This document shows, piece after piece, positions 16,895 to 24,685 of a stretch of DNA of 47,501 nucleotides. The stretch comes from an uncultured Sutterella sp. (GTDB taxonomy: Bacteria; Pseudomonadota; Gammaproteobacteria; Burkholderiales; Burkholderiaceae_F): contig CAAGKD010000008.1 in NCBI GenBank assembly GCA_900770335.1, forward strand, positions 1 to 47,501, in the 5' to 3' direction. Each line of letters begins with the position of its first letter. The first letter of the stretch is position 1. The notes beneath the pieces were generated by a model that saw only the letters and a program-made list of their open reading frames with translations, searched no databases and was not told the DNA's origin. The position numbers were made by a program, and so were the translations under genes.

Positions 16895-16926
16895 AAAGGG
16901 GCGCTCCGCACGTCGGCGGGCGCCCC
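16892..16926 (-). terminator. Rho-independent terminator of smpB
   Basis: On the minus strand GGGGCGC (16926-16920) pairs with GCGCCCC (16904-16898), and is followed by six T residues (16897-16892). It lies 29 bases after the smpB stop codon. Confidence 0.8.
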
Positions 16927-16954
16927 CTTCTCGGGTGTTCGGAATGAGACGAGG

Positions 16955-17464
16955 TCAGTAGACGTGATGTCCGTGCGAGTCCTTCTTCATGATGCGTTCC
17001 TGCTCGCGCTTCCACTCCTTCTTGCTCTCGTCGGCGCGCTTCTCGAACTCGCGCTTGCCGCGGCCGAGGGCGATGTCGACCTTGACGCGGCCGTTCTTGA
17101 AGTGCAGGTTGAGCGGGATGAGCGCGTAGCCCTGGCGCTCGACGCGGCCGATGAGCTTCATGATCTCGCGGCGGTGCATGAGCAGCTTGCGCGTGCGGTT
17201 CGTCTCGAGCGTCTCGTGCGTGCAGACCTGGTCGGCCGGGTTCATGTGCGCGTTGCAGAGGAAGAGCTCCCCGTCGCGGATGTACACGTGCGCGAGGTTG
17301 ATCTGCGCGCGGCCCGCGCGGACGCTCTTCACCTCCCAGCCGTTGAGCACGATGCCCGCCTCGAAGCGCTCCTCGATCGCGTAGTCGAACGTCGCGCGCT
17401 TGTTGAGGACGCGCGGGGTCGCGCCTGCCTTCTGTTTCTGCTGCTGGGCCTTGCTCACTGCCAT
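16955..17464 (-). CDS. smpB: SsrA-binding protein SmpB
   Basis: A 169-residue partner of tmRNA in ribosome rescue. Conserved SmpB features are EERFEAGIVLNGWEVKSVRAGRAQI (split here into its core NGWEVKSVRAG), the acidic/aromatic VYIRDGELFLCNAHM, RKLLMHRREI, and a Lys/Arg-rich C-terminal tail ending in KKDSHGHHVY. The N-terminal 15 residues are a Gln/Lys-rich extension. It is transcribed alone, divergent from rnfH 124 bases away, and ends in a terminator. The ratA gene that usually accompanies smpB and rnfH is not between them. Confidence 0.95.
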   Translation of the reverse strand: MAVSKAQQQKQKAGATPRVLNKRATFDYAIEERFEAGIVLNGWEVKSVRAGRAQINLAHVYIRDGELFLCNAHMNPADQVCTHETLETNRTRKLLMHRREIMKLIGRVERQGYALIPLNLHFKNGRVKVDIALGRGKREFEKRADESKKEWKREQERIMKKDSHGHHVY

Positions 17465-17588
17465 CTTGGGATGTTTCCTTCTTCTGCTCCGGCTACCGGA
17501 CCGCTTCAGTCCTCCAGTGGCCGGCTTTGATTCCGCTCTCGAAAGCGGCTAAATTCTATCGGCATTTCTGCTTCCGGGAGCTTCACCG

Positions 17589-17912
17589 ATGAGGATCACA
17601 CTCTGCACCATCCGCGTCCGCGAGGGCGCCGCGCATGCTCAGTCGCGCGAGCTCGACGCGCCCGAGGGGGCGAGCGTCGGCGAGGCGCTCGCCGCGGCCG
17701 GCGTGACGCCGGCCGATTCGGACGGCCTCTCGATCTTCGGGCGGCGCGTGACGATGCTCGACGTCCTCTCCGAGGGCGACCGCCTCGAGGTCTCCCCGAG
17801 GCTTCTCGTCGACCCGAGGGAGGCGAGGCGCCGCCGCGCGGAGCGCCAGGGCGACGTGCGCGTCGTCACCTGCGGGCGCCATGGCGGCAGACGGCGGCCT
17901 GAAGCGGAGTGA
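17589..17912 (+). CDS. rnfH: RnfH family ubiquitin-like protein
   Basis: A 107-residue protein of the RnfH family, a beta-grasp (ubiquitin-like) fold of unknown molecular function. Family features are the early strand ITLCTIRV, the helix SVGEALAAAGV, the loop LSIFGRRVTMLDVLSEGDRLEVSPRLLVDPREARRRRAE (core VLSEGDRLEVSPRL) and a basic tail. It is paired divergently with smpB, as in many proteobacteria. GGGAG lies eight bases before the ATG. Confidence 0.85.
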   Translation: MRITLCTIRVREGAAHAQSRELDAPEGASVGEALAAAGVTPADSDGLSIFGRRVTMLDVLSEGDRLEVSPRLLVDPREARRRRAERQGDVRVVTCGRHGGRRRPEAE

Positions 17913-17927
17913 CGGCCCTCAAAGCCG

Positions 17928-17952
17928 TGAGGCCGCCCGGCGGGCGGCCTCA
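17928..17952 (+). terminator. GC-rich hairpin after rnfH
   Basis: TGAGGCCGCCC (17928-17938) and GGGCGGCCTCA (17942-17952) are perfect 11-base arms around a three-base loop, 16 bases after the rnfH stop. There is no T run, so termination would be weak or Rho-aided. Confidence 0.5.
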
Positions 17953-17976
17953 ATGAGGCGCAAAAGCGCCGGACAA

Positions 17977-18009
17977 ACGAAAACGCCCCGCTGAGCCTTC
18001 AGCAGGGCG
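17977..18009 (-). terminator. Terminator of the tRNA-Glu operon
   Basis: On the minus strand an 11-bp stem with one mismatch (18009-17999 with 17994-17984) and a four-base loop is followed by TTTTCGTTT (17983 downward). It lies 35 bases beyond the 3' end of the last tRNA. Confidence 0.7.
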
Positions 18010-18043
18010 ATCGCGCAGTTCCTGAGAACCGCTGGAATTCGGT

Positions 18044-18118
18044 TGGCGTCCCCATCCGGATTCGAACCGGAGTTGACAACGTGAGAGGCTGCCGTCCTAA
18101 CCGCTAGACGATGGGGAC
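18044..18118 (-). tRNA. tRNA-Glu (anticodon CUC), third in transcript
   Basis: A 75-base tRNA with encoded CCA. The acceptor GTCCCCA pairs with TGGGGAC, the T arm is GGTTCGAATCC, and the anticodon loop C-U-CUC-A-C reads GAG. It is identical to the copies at 18178 and 18327 and last before the terminator. Confidence 0.95.
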
Positions 18119-18177
18119 CTCGAAGACCCGTGAGTCTTCCGTTTCAGATTGTTCTCCGCCAGGCTTCCGAGGAAGCT

Positions 18178-18252
18178 TGGCGTCCCCATCCGGATTCGAA
18201 CCGGAGTTGACAACGTGAGAGGCTGCCGTCCTAACCGCTAGACGATGGGGAC
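18178..18252 (-). tRNA. tRNA-Glu (anticodon CUC), second in transcript
   Basis: Identical in sequence to the flanking tRNA copies, 75 bases with encoded CCA. The spacer to the previous tRNA (18253-18326) is 74 bases and to the next (18119-18177) is 59 bases. The spacers differ from each other, so the tRNA bodies alone are repeated. Confidence 0.95.
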
Positions 18253-18326
18253 TCGCGGAAACAAGCGAAGCGAGAGGCTTCGCAAGCGACCGTTCAGTGA
18301 CTTCGCCGATCCTCTGTGAGGATGAT

Positions 18327-18401
18327 TGGCGTCCCCATCCGGATTCGAACCGGAGTTGACAACGTGAGAGGCTGCCGTCCTAACCGCTAGACGATGGGGA
18401 C
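18327..18401 (-). tRNA. tRNA-Glu (anticodon CUC), first in transcript
   Basis: A 75-base tRNA with encoded CCA, the first after the promoter at 18421-18449. Its anticodon stem GCAGC/GTTGT contains G-U pairs, and the loop gives anticodon CUC. It lies downstream of gltX, the gene for the enzyme that charges it, on the same strand. Confidence 0.95.
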
Positions 18402-18420
18402 GTCACTGCGGAGGAGGCGA

Positions 18421-18449
18421 ACTATACCTGTGGGTTTAAAAAAAAGCAA
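18421..18449 (-). promoter_or_regulatory. Strong promoter of the tRNA-Glu operon
   Basis: On the minus strand TTGCTT (18449-18444) and TATAGT (18426-18421) are 17 bases apart, preceded by an A/T-rich flank of the UP-element type. The predicted start is about 13 bases before the first tRNA. Confidence 0.75.
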
Positions 18450-18499
18450 GAGCTCGCAAAAAAAGTTTTCCGGGAAGCGGGACGGACGGCTCCGAAGAC

Positions 18500-18532
18500 G
18501 CGAAAGCCCCGTCGGGAGAACGGGGCTTTCGC
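18500..18532 (-). terminator. Hairpin terminator after gltX
   Basis: GCGAAAGCCCCGT (18500-18512) pairs perfectly with ACGGGGCTTTCGC (18520-18532) around a seven-base loop. It separates gltX (stop at 18589) from the tRNA promoter. There is no strong T run after the stem on either strand. Confidence 0.65.
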
Positions 18533-18588
18533 AGGCAGAGGGCCTCCGCGGAGAAGGTTTTCGGGGCGGAGGCGCTCAATGAGCCCGA

Positions 18589-19983
18589 TCAGGCGAGCGC
18601 GGCGGCGATGCGCGCGAGCACCTTTTCGCGGCCGATCAGGCAGAGCGTCTGGTCGATCTGCGGCGTGCGGTCGGCGACGCAGACGGTGACGCGCAGCGGC
18701 GTGGCGAGGACCTTCATCGGGACGGACTGCTCGGCCATCACGGCCTGGATGGCGTGATAGACGTTCTCGGCCGAGAACTCCTCGAGGGCGCGGAGCTTCT
18801 CGGCGAAGAGCGCGAGGGCCTCGCGACCGCCGTTCTCAAGCGCCGCGGCGGCTGCCTCGGGCTCGGCGGCCTTGTCGACGTAGAAGAAGAGCGCGGCGTC
18901 GGCAAGCTTCTCGAGCGTGGCGCTCCTCGACTTGAGCAGGCCGCAGACGGCGGCGAGATCCGGGCCGTTCGCGACGACGCCCCCGCGGGCCTCGATGCGC
19001 GGCTTGACGAGTTCGGCGAGGCGCGCGTCATCGGCCTCCTTCATGTACTGGCCGTTGAGCCAGTCGAGCTTTTTCCAGTCGATGCGGGCCGAGGCGCGCG
19101 AGCAGTCCTTGAGGTCGAAGACCTTTGCGAGCTCCTCGCGGGAGAACTTCTCCATGTTGCCGTGGCCCCAGCCGAGGCGGGCGAGGTAGTTGAAGATCGC
19201 CTCGGGCAGGTACCCCTGCTTCTCGTACTCGAGCACGGAGACAGTGCCGTGGCGCTTGGAGAGCTTCTGTCCGTCCGGGCCGCAGATGAGCGGCAGGTGC
19301 GCGAAGACCGGCACCTCGGCGCCGAGGGCGCGGTAGATGTTGATCTGGCGCGGGGTGTTGTTGATGTGGTCCGCGCCGCGGATGACGTGGCTCACCTTCA
19401 TGTCCCAGTCATCGACCACGACCGCGAAGTTGTAGGTCGGGATGCCGTTGCGCATGATGATGAGGTCGTCGAGCTCGGAGTTCTGGACCGTGATCGGGCC
19501 GTAGACCGCGTCGTCCCACGTGACCGACCCCTCGTCGGGGTTGCGGAAGCGGATGACGGGCTTGACGCCCTCCGGGATCGCGCGGCCGGCGCAGTTCTCG
19601 GGGCGCCAGCGGCCGTCGTAGCGGGGCTTGAGGCCGGCGGCGCGCTGCGCCTCGCGCAGCTCGTCGAGCTCCTCGGGCGTGGCGTAGCAGTAGTAGGCGC
19701 GGCCGTCGGCGAGCATCTGGTCGACCACCTCGCGATAGCGCTCGAGGCGGTCCATCTGGTAGACGGGGCCCTCGTCGTAGTCGAGGTTGAGCCACTTCAT
19801 GCCGTCGAGGATCACCTGGACGGCCTCCTTGGTGGAGCGCACCTGGTCGGTATCCTCGATGCGCAGCAGGAACTTGCCGCCGAAGTGGCGGGCGACGGCC
19901 CAGCAGTAGATGGCCGTGCGTGCGGTGCCGAGGTGCATCATGCCGGTGGGGCTCGGCGCGATGCGGGTGCGAATTTCCTTCAT
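18589..19983 (-). CDS. gltX: Glutamyl-tRNA synthetase
   Basis: A 464-residue class I synthetase that charges tRNA-Glu. The HIGH-type motif appears in APSPTGMMHLGTARTA (about residues 9-24) and the KMSKS-type motif as KLSKRHGTVS (about 240-249). The zinc-binding-like region YCYATPEELDELREAQ and the C-terminal anticodon-binding helices are present; length is usual (about 465-470). It lies directly upstream of three tRNA-Glu genes on the same strand but is separated from them by a hairpin and their own promoter. Confidence 0.96.
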   Translation of the reverse strand: MKEIRTRIAPSPTGMMHLGTARTAIYCWAVARHFGGKFLLRIEDTDQVRSTKEAVQVILDGMKWLNLDYDEGPVYQMDRLERYREVVDQMLADGRAYYCYATPEELDELREAQRAAGLKPRYDGRWRPENCAGRAIPEGVKPVIRFRNPDEGSVTWDDAVYGPITVQNSELDDLIIMRNGIPTYNFAVVVDDWDMKVSHVIRGADHINNTPRQINIYRALGAEVPVFAHLPLICGPDGQKLSKRHGTVSVLEYEKQGYLPEAIFNYLARLGWGHGNMEKFSREELAKVFDLKDCSRASARIDWKKLDWLNGQYMKEADDARLAELVKPRIEARGGVVANGPDLAAVCGLLKSRSATLEKLADAALFFYVDKAAEPEAAAAALENGGREALALFAEKLRALEEFSAENVYHAIQAVMAEQSVPMKVLATPLRVTVCVADRTPQIDQTLCLIGREKVLARIAAALA

Positions 19984-20079
19984 TGTGAAACTCCGTGAAT
20001 GCTGGTGACTCCGGCCGGCCGTACCGGCGGACTGATGCGGAAAACCGTTGATTTTAGCGCCCGTGCGGGCATGCCGGTC

Positions 20080-20106
20080 GCGGGCGCCCTTCGGCGAGGC
20101 GCCCGC
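20080..20106 (-). terminator. Hairpin between the DUF401 gene and gltX
   Basis: GCGGGCGCC (20080-20088) pairs with GGCGCCCGC (20098-20106). It lies 70 bases after the DUF401 stop on the minus strand. No T run follows, so it is a probable weak terminator. Confidence 0.45.
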
Positions 20107-20176
20107 TAGCGCTCCCGCCCATCTTCGCCCGCGATCATGAAGCGGGCATGAAAGGCCGGGCGCAGGGAGCCGCGGC

Positions 20177-21412
20177 TCACGGCCACGTGAGCCAGGTCCA
20201 GGCCGAGAAGACCGCCGCGAGGATCACCTCGCAGGCGAAGATGAGCCTGAGCGTGCGGAAGAAGTCCGCCTTGAAGTAATCGACCGAGATCGTGAAGCAC
20301 AGGTGCACGGGCGTGAGCATCTGGCCCACGCACCCGAAGACCATCGCCATGCCGGCGTACTCGAGGCTGCCCGGGGCGATCGCCGCGCAGATCGGCATCG
20401 CCATGGCGATGTAGCCCTGGCTCATGCCCGTGAGGAGCCCCATCAGCACCGAGAGCATCGCGAAGATCACCGGAGTCGGCAGGGGCAGGGCCTTCAGGGC
20501 GGCGAGCGTCTGGTCGAGGACGCCCGTTCCCGAGAGGATCGAGATGAAGTAAAGGATCAGGATGACGTTCGTGAGGAGCTTGCGGTCGAACGCCTCGAGG
20601 AAGATGTCCTTCACGGGAACGGGGCGGCCGAGGACGGCGAAGATCGGAATGAGCGAGAGCACGGCGAGGCCCATCGCGACGCCCGCGGGGAGCTCGAAGA
20701 TGAGCATCAGCACGATGTTGAGCACCACCGGGAAGATCGCGAGCGCGACGTTGCCGAGGTCGGCGCGGCGCGAGACGGCGCCCGGGGCCTCCTCCGCGGG
20801 GGACTTTCTCACGAGGTCGGCCTTCTTCAGGGGCGCGAGCAGGATGAGCCAGCCCACGGCGAAGGTGAGGAGCGCAAACCAGAAGAGGTGCAGCACCAGG
20901 TCCGAGAGGTGGATGCCGGCGATCGCGCAGGCGAGGAGCATCCCGGGCACCGTCGGGCTTGAGGTCTCGAACATGTGTCGGAAGTAGTAGTTGACCGCGG
21001 CCTTGCGCTCCGCGGAGATCGGCATCCCCTCGCTCGCCGCCTCGACGATCGGCGCGGAGAAGCGCGCCCCGCCGAGCGAGGGCAGGAGCCCGAGGAACGC
21101 AGGCATCACGGCGAGCGTGACGCGCGCGGAGGCGAACATGCGGTTGAGCGCCTCGACCATCTTCCTGAGCGTGCCGGACTTGCGCAGCTGCACCTCAAGG
21201 CACATCACGAAGTAGAGCGCGAAGAGAAGGTCGTACGTGCGCGGCAGCGTCACAGTCTCGGTCGCGGCCGAGACGAGCGTTGCGATCGAGCGGTCGCAGC
21301 AGAGCCACATCACGGCGCCCGCGGCGAGGATCGCGAGTCCGATCATCACCCGCAGCCGCAGGAGGATGGCGATCGCAAGGATCGCGAGGAAGAGGACGAG
21401 GAAGATGTTCAT
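20177..21412 (-). CDS. DUF401 family integral membrane protein
   Basis: A 411-residue protein with about ten transmembrane helices. The motif LLPSLGGARFSAPIVEAAS (about residues 107-125) and the helix-break GMSQGYIAMAMPICAAIAPG near the C-terminus are characteristic of the DUF401 family, thought to be permeases related to the ion-transporter/anion-symporter fold. The substrate is unknown. It begins MNIFLVLFLAILAIAILLRL and has no soluble domain. It is flanked on the same strand by the Tat/HD gene upstream (220-base gap containing a short palindrome at 21507-21522) and gltX downstream. Confidence 0.75.
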   Translation of the reverse strand: MNIFLVLFLAILAIAILLRLRVMIGLAILAAGAVMWLCCDRSIATLVSAATETVTLPRTYDLLFALYFVMCLEVQLRKSGTLRKMVEALNRMFASARVTLAVMPAFLGLLPSLGGARFSAPIVEAASEGMPISAERKAAVNYYFRHMFETSSPTVPGMLLACAIAGIHLSDLVLHLFWFALLTFAVGWLILLAPLKKADLVRKSPAEEAPGAVSRRADLGNVALAIFPVVLNIVLMLIFELPAGVAMGLAVLSLIPIFAVLGRPVPVKDIFLEAFDRKLLTNVILILYFISILSGTGVLDQTLAALKALPLPTPVIFAMLSVLMGLLTGMSQGYIAMAMPICAAIAPGSLEYAGMAMVFGCVGQMLTPVHLCFTISVDYFKADFFRTLRLIFACEVILAAVFSAWTWLTWP

Positions 21413-21556
21413 GGGAGGTCTCTGAAGGACGGCCCGCTTGCGGGTCGGGCGGCGTCCATTCTAGACACCCGGCCGCAGGGCATACGCCCGAAAGACGTAA
21501 TCCGCGCGTAGCGCACGCTACGGGATGCGTTGTCCGGAGCGCACGAGCACGAGCGC

Positions 21557-21606
21557 GAAAAGCGAAGGCCGCGCCGCCTCCGCAGGGAGAGTCGGCGCGG
21601 CCTTCG
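21557..21606 (-). terminator. Terminator of the Tat-exported HD-like gene
   Basis: CGAAGGCCGCGCCG (21563-21576) and CGGCGCGGCCTTCG (21593-21606) are perfect 14-base arms. On the minus strand the stem is followed by CTTTTC, and it lies 26 bases after the stop codon at 21633. Confidence 0.7.
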
Positions 21607-21632
21607 GGCGTGTCAGTCGCGTGTCAGTCGCT

Positions 21633-22763
21633 TCAGGCCTTGATCACCCGAGCGACGTCGCGGGCGAAGGCTTCGTCGCCCTCGCTCGAGCGGATCGCAT
21701 GCAGGCGCATCGCCGTGAGGTTGGCGAGCACCCAGTTGCGGATCGCGTTGAACTCCTTCGGGCTCTTCTCGGCGTCAACGCCCCAGCGGCGCTTCGCGAG
21801 CTCGGCGAGAGCCTTGACGGTCCACTGGCAGGCCGGAACGGAGATCACCCAGTCGTGGTCGGCGAGGTGCACGACGAAGCCCTCGGTGCGGCGCGGCAGC
21901 GGCAGGGTCCTGCCGTCGGCCGCGAGGAGCCCCGCCTTCACCGGGTCGACGCCGGCGATGATCGCCGCGGCGCGCAGCCAGCCGACGACCTGCGCCTCGC
22001 CCGCGCTCGAGCCCGGATGCTCATGGGCGCAGGCCTGGGCGACGACGAGGCTCGTCGGGAGCCCGCGGCGGATCGACTCCGCCACGGAGAGCACGTGGTG
22101 CTCGCCCGTCGCGGCGAGCGTGCGCTCCTTGCGCGAGGAATTGTCGGCGAGCCACTGGAAGACCCAGGGCTTGTGCAGGTCGTGAAGGAGCTCGCCGCCG
22201 ACGGCGCCGGTCGCCGAGAGGTCGCAGACGTTGTTGTTCGAATAGCTCGCGAGGAGCTTCTCGGCCGAGAGCACGTTGAGCGCGACATGCACGACGAGGC
22301 CGCCCGGATAGGCGTGGTGCGAGCCGTAGCCCGAGCCCGGGGCCGACCAGGTCGGCTGCGGAGCCTTGCCTTCCTGTCCGTTCTCCGGGAAGACCGAGCC
22401 GCTCTTCGCGTCAAGGAGCCCCTCGGCGTGGAGCGTCCGGACGATCTCGGCCTCGCGCGAGAGGTCGAGCTTCGTGTCCGGGTTGCGCAGGATGTCAAGG
22501 ACCGCAGTGCGGACGGCGACGTCGCGAAGGCGTCCGGCGCTCGCGAGGAGCTGCTCCCAGGCGGTCTGAACGACGACGCTGCGGCGGGCGCACTCGACGG
22601 GCGTGAGCGAGACGATCTCATCGACCGAGAGCGCGACCTTGGGGGCGGCCGCGGCGCGGGCGACGGGCGAGAGCGCGCCGAAGCCCGAGAGGGCGGCGGC
22701 GCCGAGGGCGGCGCCGCGCAGGAACGAGCGGCGGGACGAGCGGTCAGTGGAAACGGAATGCAT
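21633..22763 (-). CDS. Tat-exported protein with an HD-domain-like core
   Basis: A 376-residue protein with a twin-arginine signal: SSRRSFLRG at residues 9-17, a hydrophobic stretch, and ARA-type cleavage sites near residue 37. The mature part has HHAYPGGLVVH (149-159) followed by ELLHDLHK (191-198). This matches the start of HD-fold phosphohydrolases, in which HHxYPGGLxxH and a LLHDxxK motif carry metal ligands; further candidate ligands are EHH (221-223) and AHEH (246-249). The fold call is by motif only. HD enzymes are normally cytoplasmic, so export as a folded, possibly metal-loaded protein is unusual. It ends in a terminator and lies 195 bases behind the AEC transporter gene. Confidence 0.65.
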   Translation of the reverse strand: MHSVSTDRSSRRSFLRGAALGAAALSGFGALSPVARAAAAPKVALSVDEIVSLTPVECARRSVVVQTAWEQLLASAGRLRDVAVRTAVLDILRNPDTKLDLSREAEIVRTLHAEGLLDAKSGSVFPENGQEGKAPQPTWSAPGSGYGSHHAYPGGLVVHVALNVLSAEKLLASYSNNNVCDLSATGAVGGELLHDLHKPWVFQWLADNSSRKERTLAATGEHHVLSVAESIRRGLPTSLVVAQACAHEHPGSSAGEAQVVGWLRAAAIIAGVDPVKAGLLAADGRTLPLPRRTEGFVVHLADHDWVISVPACQWTVKALAELAKRRWGVDAEKSPKEFNAIRNWVLANLTAMRLHAIRSSEGDEAFARDVARVIKA

Positions 22764-22958
22764 GGGATCAGGGCCTCCGGGCCGGTGGTTGATGCGGGAG
22801 GGCCTGCGGGCTCAAGGCTGCGGTCCTCCTCGTTCGGGTCGGAGGAAAATCTATTGACTCCCTGTTGCAGCTTCGTTTCGGCGCGGTGTCAGCCCGATGA
22901 AGACTCCGTTTGGGTTTGATGACTCGATGACGGCCGCGTCACGGGATCGGGGCGGCGG

Positions 22959-23873
22959 TCACGCCGCGAAGCTCGCGAGCATCGCGCACATGATGACGAC
23001 CGACACGAAGACCGAGAGCGAGTTGATGTTCGCGGCCGTCTCGTAGTCAAGCCCCGCCTTCATCGTGAAGACGACGCCCATCACCGCGAGCGGGGTCATC
23101 ATCGTGACGGCGATCGCCTGGCGCACGTCGAGCGGGAAGGGCAGGAGCCAGTAGAGGAGCGCCGCGAGGACGGCGTTGACCGCGTAGCGCACGATCATGA
23201 GCCAGATGAGCTTGCGGAACTTTCCCCAGTTGATCGCGAGGTTGATCGAGAGCCCGATGAAGAGCATCGAGAGGAAGGTGTTTGCGCCGCCCACGACCTT
23301 GCAGAAGTGCAGGATCGCGTCGGGGATGCGGATCTCAAGGAGCGAGAGCGCGATCACGACGACGTAGGTCCACAGGGGCGCGGAGCGCGCGAGCGTGCGG
23401 AAGACGTTCGCAATCGCCGCGAGGGCGCCGCCCTGCTTGCGGCAGAGGAAGGCGTAGGTGCCGCCCGTGCACATGATGGAGTTGCCGACGTCAAAGAGGC
23501 ACACGACGAGGAAGCCCAGGGGGCTCACGAGCCCCATCGTGAAGGGCATGCCGAAGGTGCCGACGTTGAAGCTCGACATGTTGAGGACTGCGAAGGGCAC
23601 GGCCGTCTTCGCGTCGGGCTGCCGGTGCGTAAGGAGCCACGCGACGAAGATCATCACCCAGGTCGCGCCGATCGGGATAAGGACGGTCGCGAGAAGCGAC
23701 ATCGGAAGCGTGACGCCGTTGAGGAACGTCACGATCGCGCAGGGCAGCGTGATGTTGAGGACGAGAAAGCCAATGGACCTGGAGAGGTCGTTCGGGACGA
23801 GCCGGAGGGAGCGGAGCGCGGCGCCGATCACGATGATGACGACGTAGGCGAGGACGGAGACGAGGGCGGTCAT
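22959..23873 (-). CDS. AEC (auxin efflux carrier) family transporter
   Basis: A 304-residue permease with about ten transmembrane helices. LNMSSFNVGTFGMPF (about residues 95-109) and LFDVGNSIM (about 126-134) are the broken-helix motifs of the AEC family. The C-terminal half has MMTPLAVMGVVFTMKAGLD, also typical. Bacterial members move small carboxylates such as malate or malonate; the substrate here is unknown. It follows queH by 37 bases on the same strand, so co-transcription is likely although the functions appear unrelated. Confidence 0.8.
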   Translation of the reverse strand: MTALVSVLAYVVIIVIGAALRSLRLVPNDLSRSIGFLVLNITLPCAIVTFLNGVTLPMSLLATVLIPIGATWVMIFVAWLLTHRQPDAKTAVPFAVLNMSSFNVGTFGMPFTMGLVSPLGFLVVCLFDVGNSIMCTGGTYAFLCRKQGGALAAIANVFRTLARSAPLWTYVVVIALSLLEIRIPDAILHFCKVVGGANTFLSMLFIGLSINLAINWGKFRKLIWLMIVRYAVNAVLAALLYWLLPFPLDVRQAIAVTMMTPLAVMGVVFTMKAGLDYETAANINSLSVFVSVVIMCAMLASFAA

Positions 23874-23910
23874 GGCTTTTCTTGTGTTTCTTTGAAAGCT
23901 TGCTTGATGC

Positions 23911-24579
23911 TCAGCGCTCTGCGGCGCCTTGCGCCGGCTGCGGCGGGCGCGCGACGTCCGCGTCGGCCGTCTTCGCCCGGAGGCTTCTCACGAACTCGAC
24001 GGCGTATTCGGGGATGTCGCTCTCGGGGCGCTCGGCGAGATGTCCCATCGAGAACTCGCACCCGCACCAGAGCTGGTTGTAGAAGCCCTCGATCTTGAGA
24101 AGCTCGCCGCGGCGCTGCTGCAGGCCGCCCTTGCGCCAGTTGACGTCCCAGTAGCGCGTGCCGGGCGTGAGGGACGCGGCCTCGAGCGCCGCCTCGCGGA
24201 TCTGGTCGAGCCGCTTCCAGCGGCTCCCCGCGAGCGTCGTCGTGAAGGATTCAATGCCGAGCCGGGCGGCGGCGCGGGCCGTGGCGAGCATGCGCACGCC
24301 GAAGCAGACGCGGCAGCGCGCGCCGCGCTCGGGCTCGCGCTCAAGCCCCTTGACGGCCTCGCGCCAGAGCGCGTGGTCGTAGTCCCCGTCGACGAAGGGG
24401 ACGCCGAGCTTGCCGCAGTAGCGCTTGCACTCGTTCTTCCGCACGAGGTACTCCTCCTGCGGAAAGATGTTGGGGTTGAAGTAAAAGACCGTGGGCGCGC
24501 AGTCGTGTCCGAGGAGCCATTCGAGGATGGCGCTCGAGCAGGGCGCGCAGCAGCTGTGCAGAAGAACGGGCGTGCTCAT
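23911..24579 (-). CDS. queH: Epoxyqueuosine reductase QueH
   Basis: A 222-residue protein of the QueH (former DUF208) family, which carries out the last step of queuosine tRNA modification without cobalamin. Diagnostic motifs are LLHSCCAPCSSAILEWL at the start, the FYFNPNIFPQEEY segment, RCRVCFGVRM and NQLWCGCEFSM; the cysteines bind the iron-sulfur cluster and metal. The length is typical. The C-terminal 30 residues are a poorly conserved tail. It heads a short transcript with the AEC gene downstream and lies 106 bases after the ImuB-like gene. Confidence 0.9.
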   Translation of the reverse strand: MSTPVLLHSCCAPCSSAILEWLLGHDCAPTVFYFNPNIFPQEEYLVRKNECKRYCGKLGVPFVDGDYDHALWREAVKGLEREPERGARCRVCFGVRMLATARAAARLGIESFTTTLAGSRWKRLDQIREAALEAASLTPGTRYWDVNWRKGGLQQRRGELLKIEGFYNQLWCGCEFSMGHLAERPESDIPEYAVEFVRSLRAKTADADVARPPQPAQGAAER

Positions 24580-24685
24580 GCCGGATCGTTGGTCCGGGCC
24601 GGCCGGGGCGGGCCGCTCCGGAGAAGGAGTCCTGAGGGGAATCCGGCGAGTCTAATCCCAACAGCGGGCGCGCATCCGTCAGAGC

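Noticed and set aside
18044..18401. Three near-identical 75-base repeats that could suggest a CRISPR-like array
   Set aside because: They fold as tRNA with encoded CCA and an anticodon; the spacers are of unequal length and the repeats far longer than CRISPR repeats.
21610..21631. Tandem GTGTCAGTCGC doublet just after the Tat/HD gene
   Set aside because: Two copies of an 11-mer next to the stop codon look like simple local duplication, with no further copies or structure.
23307..24098. Plus-strand frames opposite the AEC and queH genes with His/Asp/Glu-rich products
   Set aside because: They are antisense shadows with charged low-complexity composition; the minus-strand genes have clear motifs.
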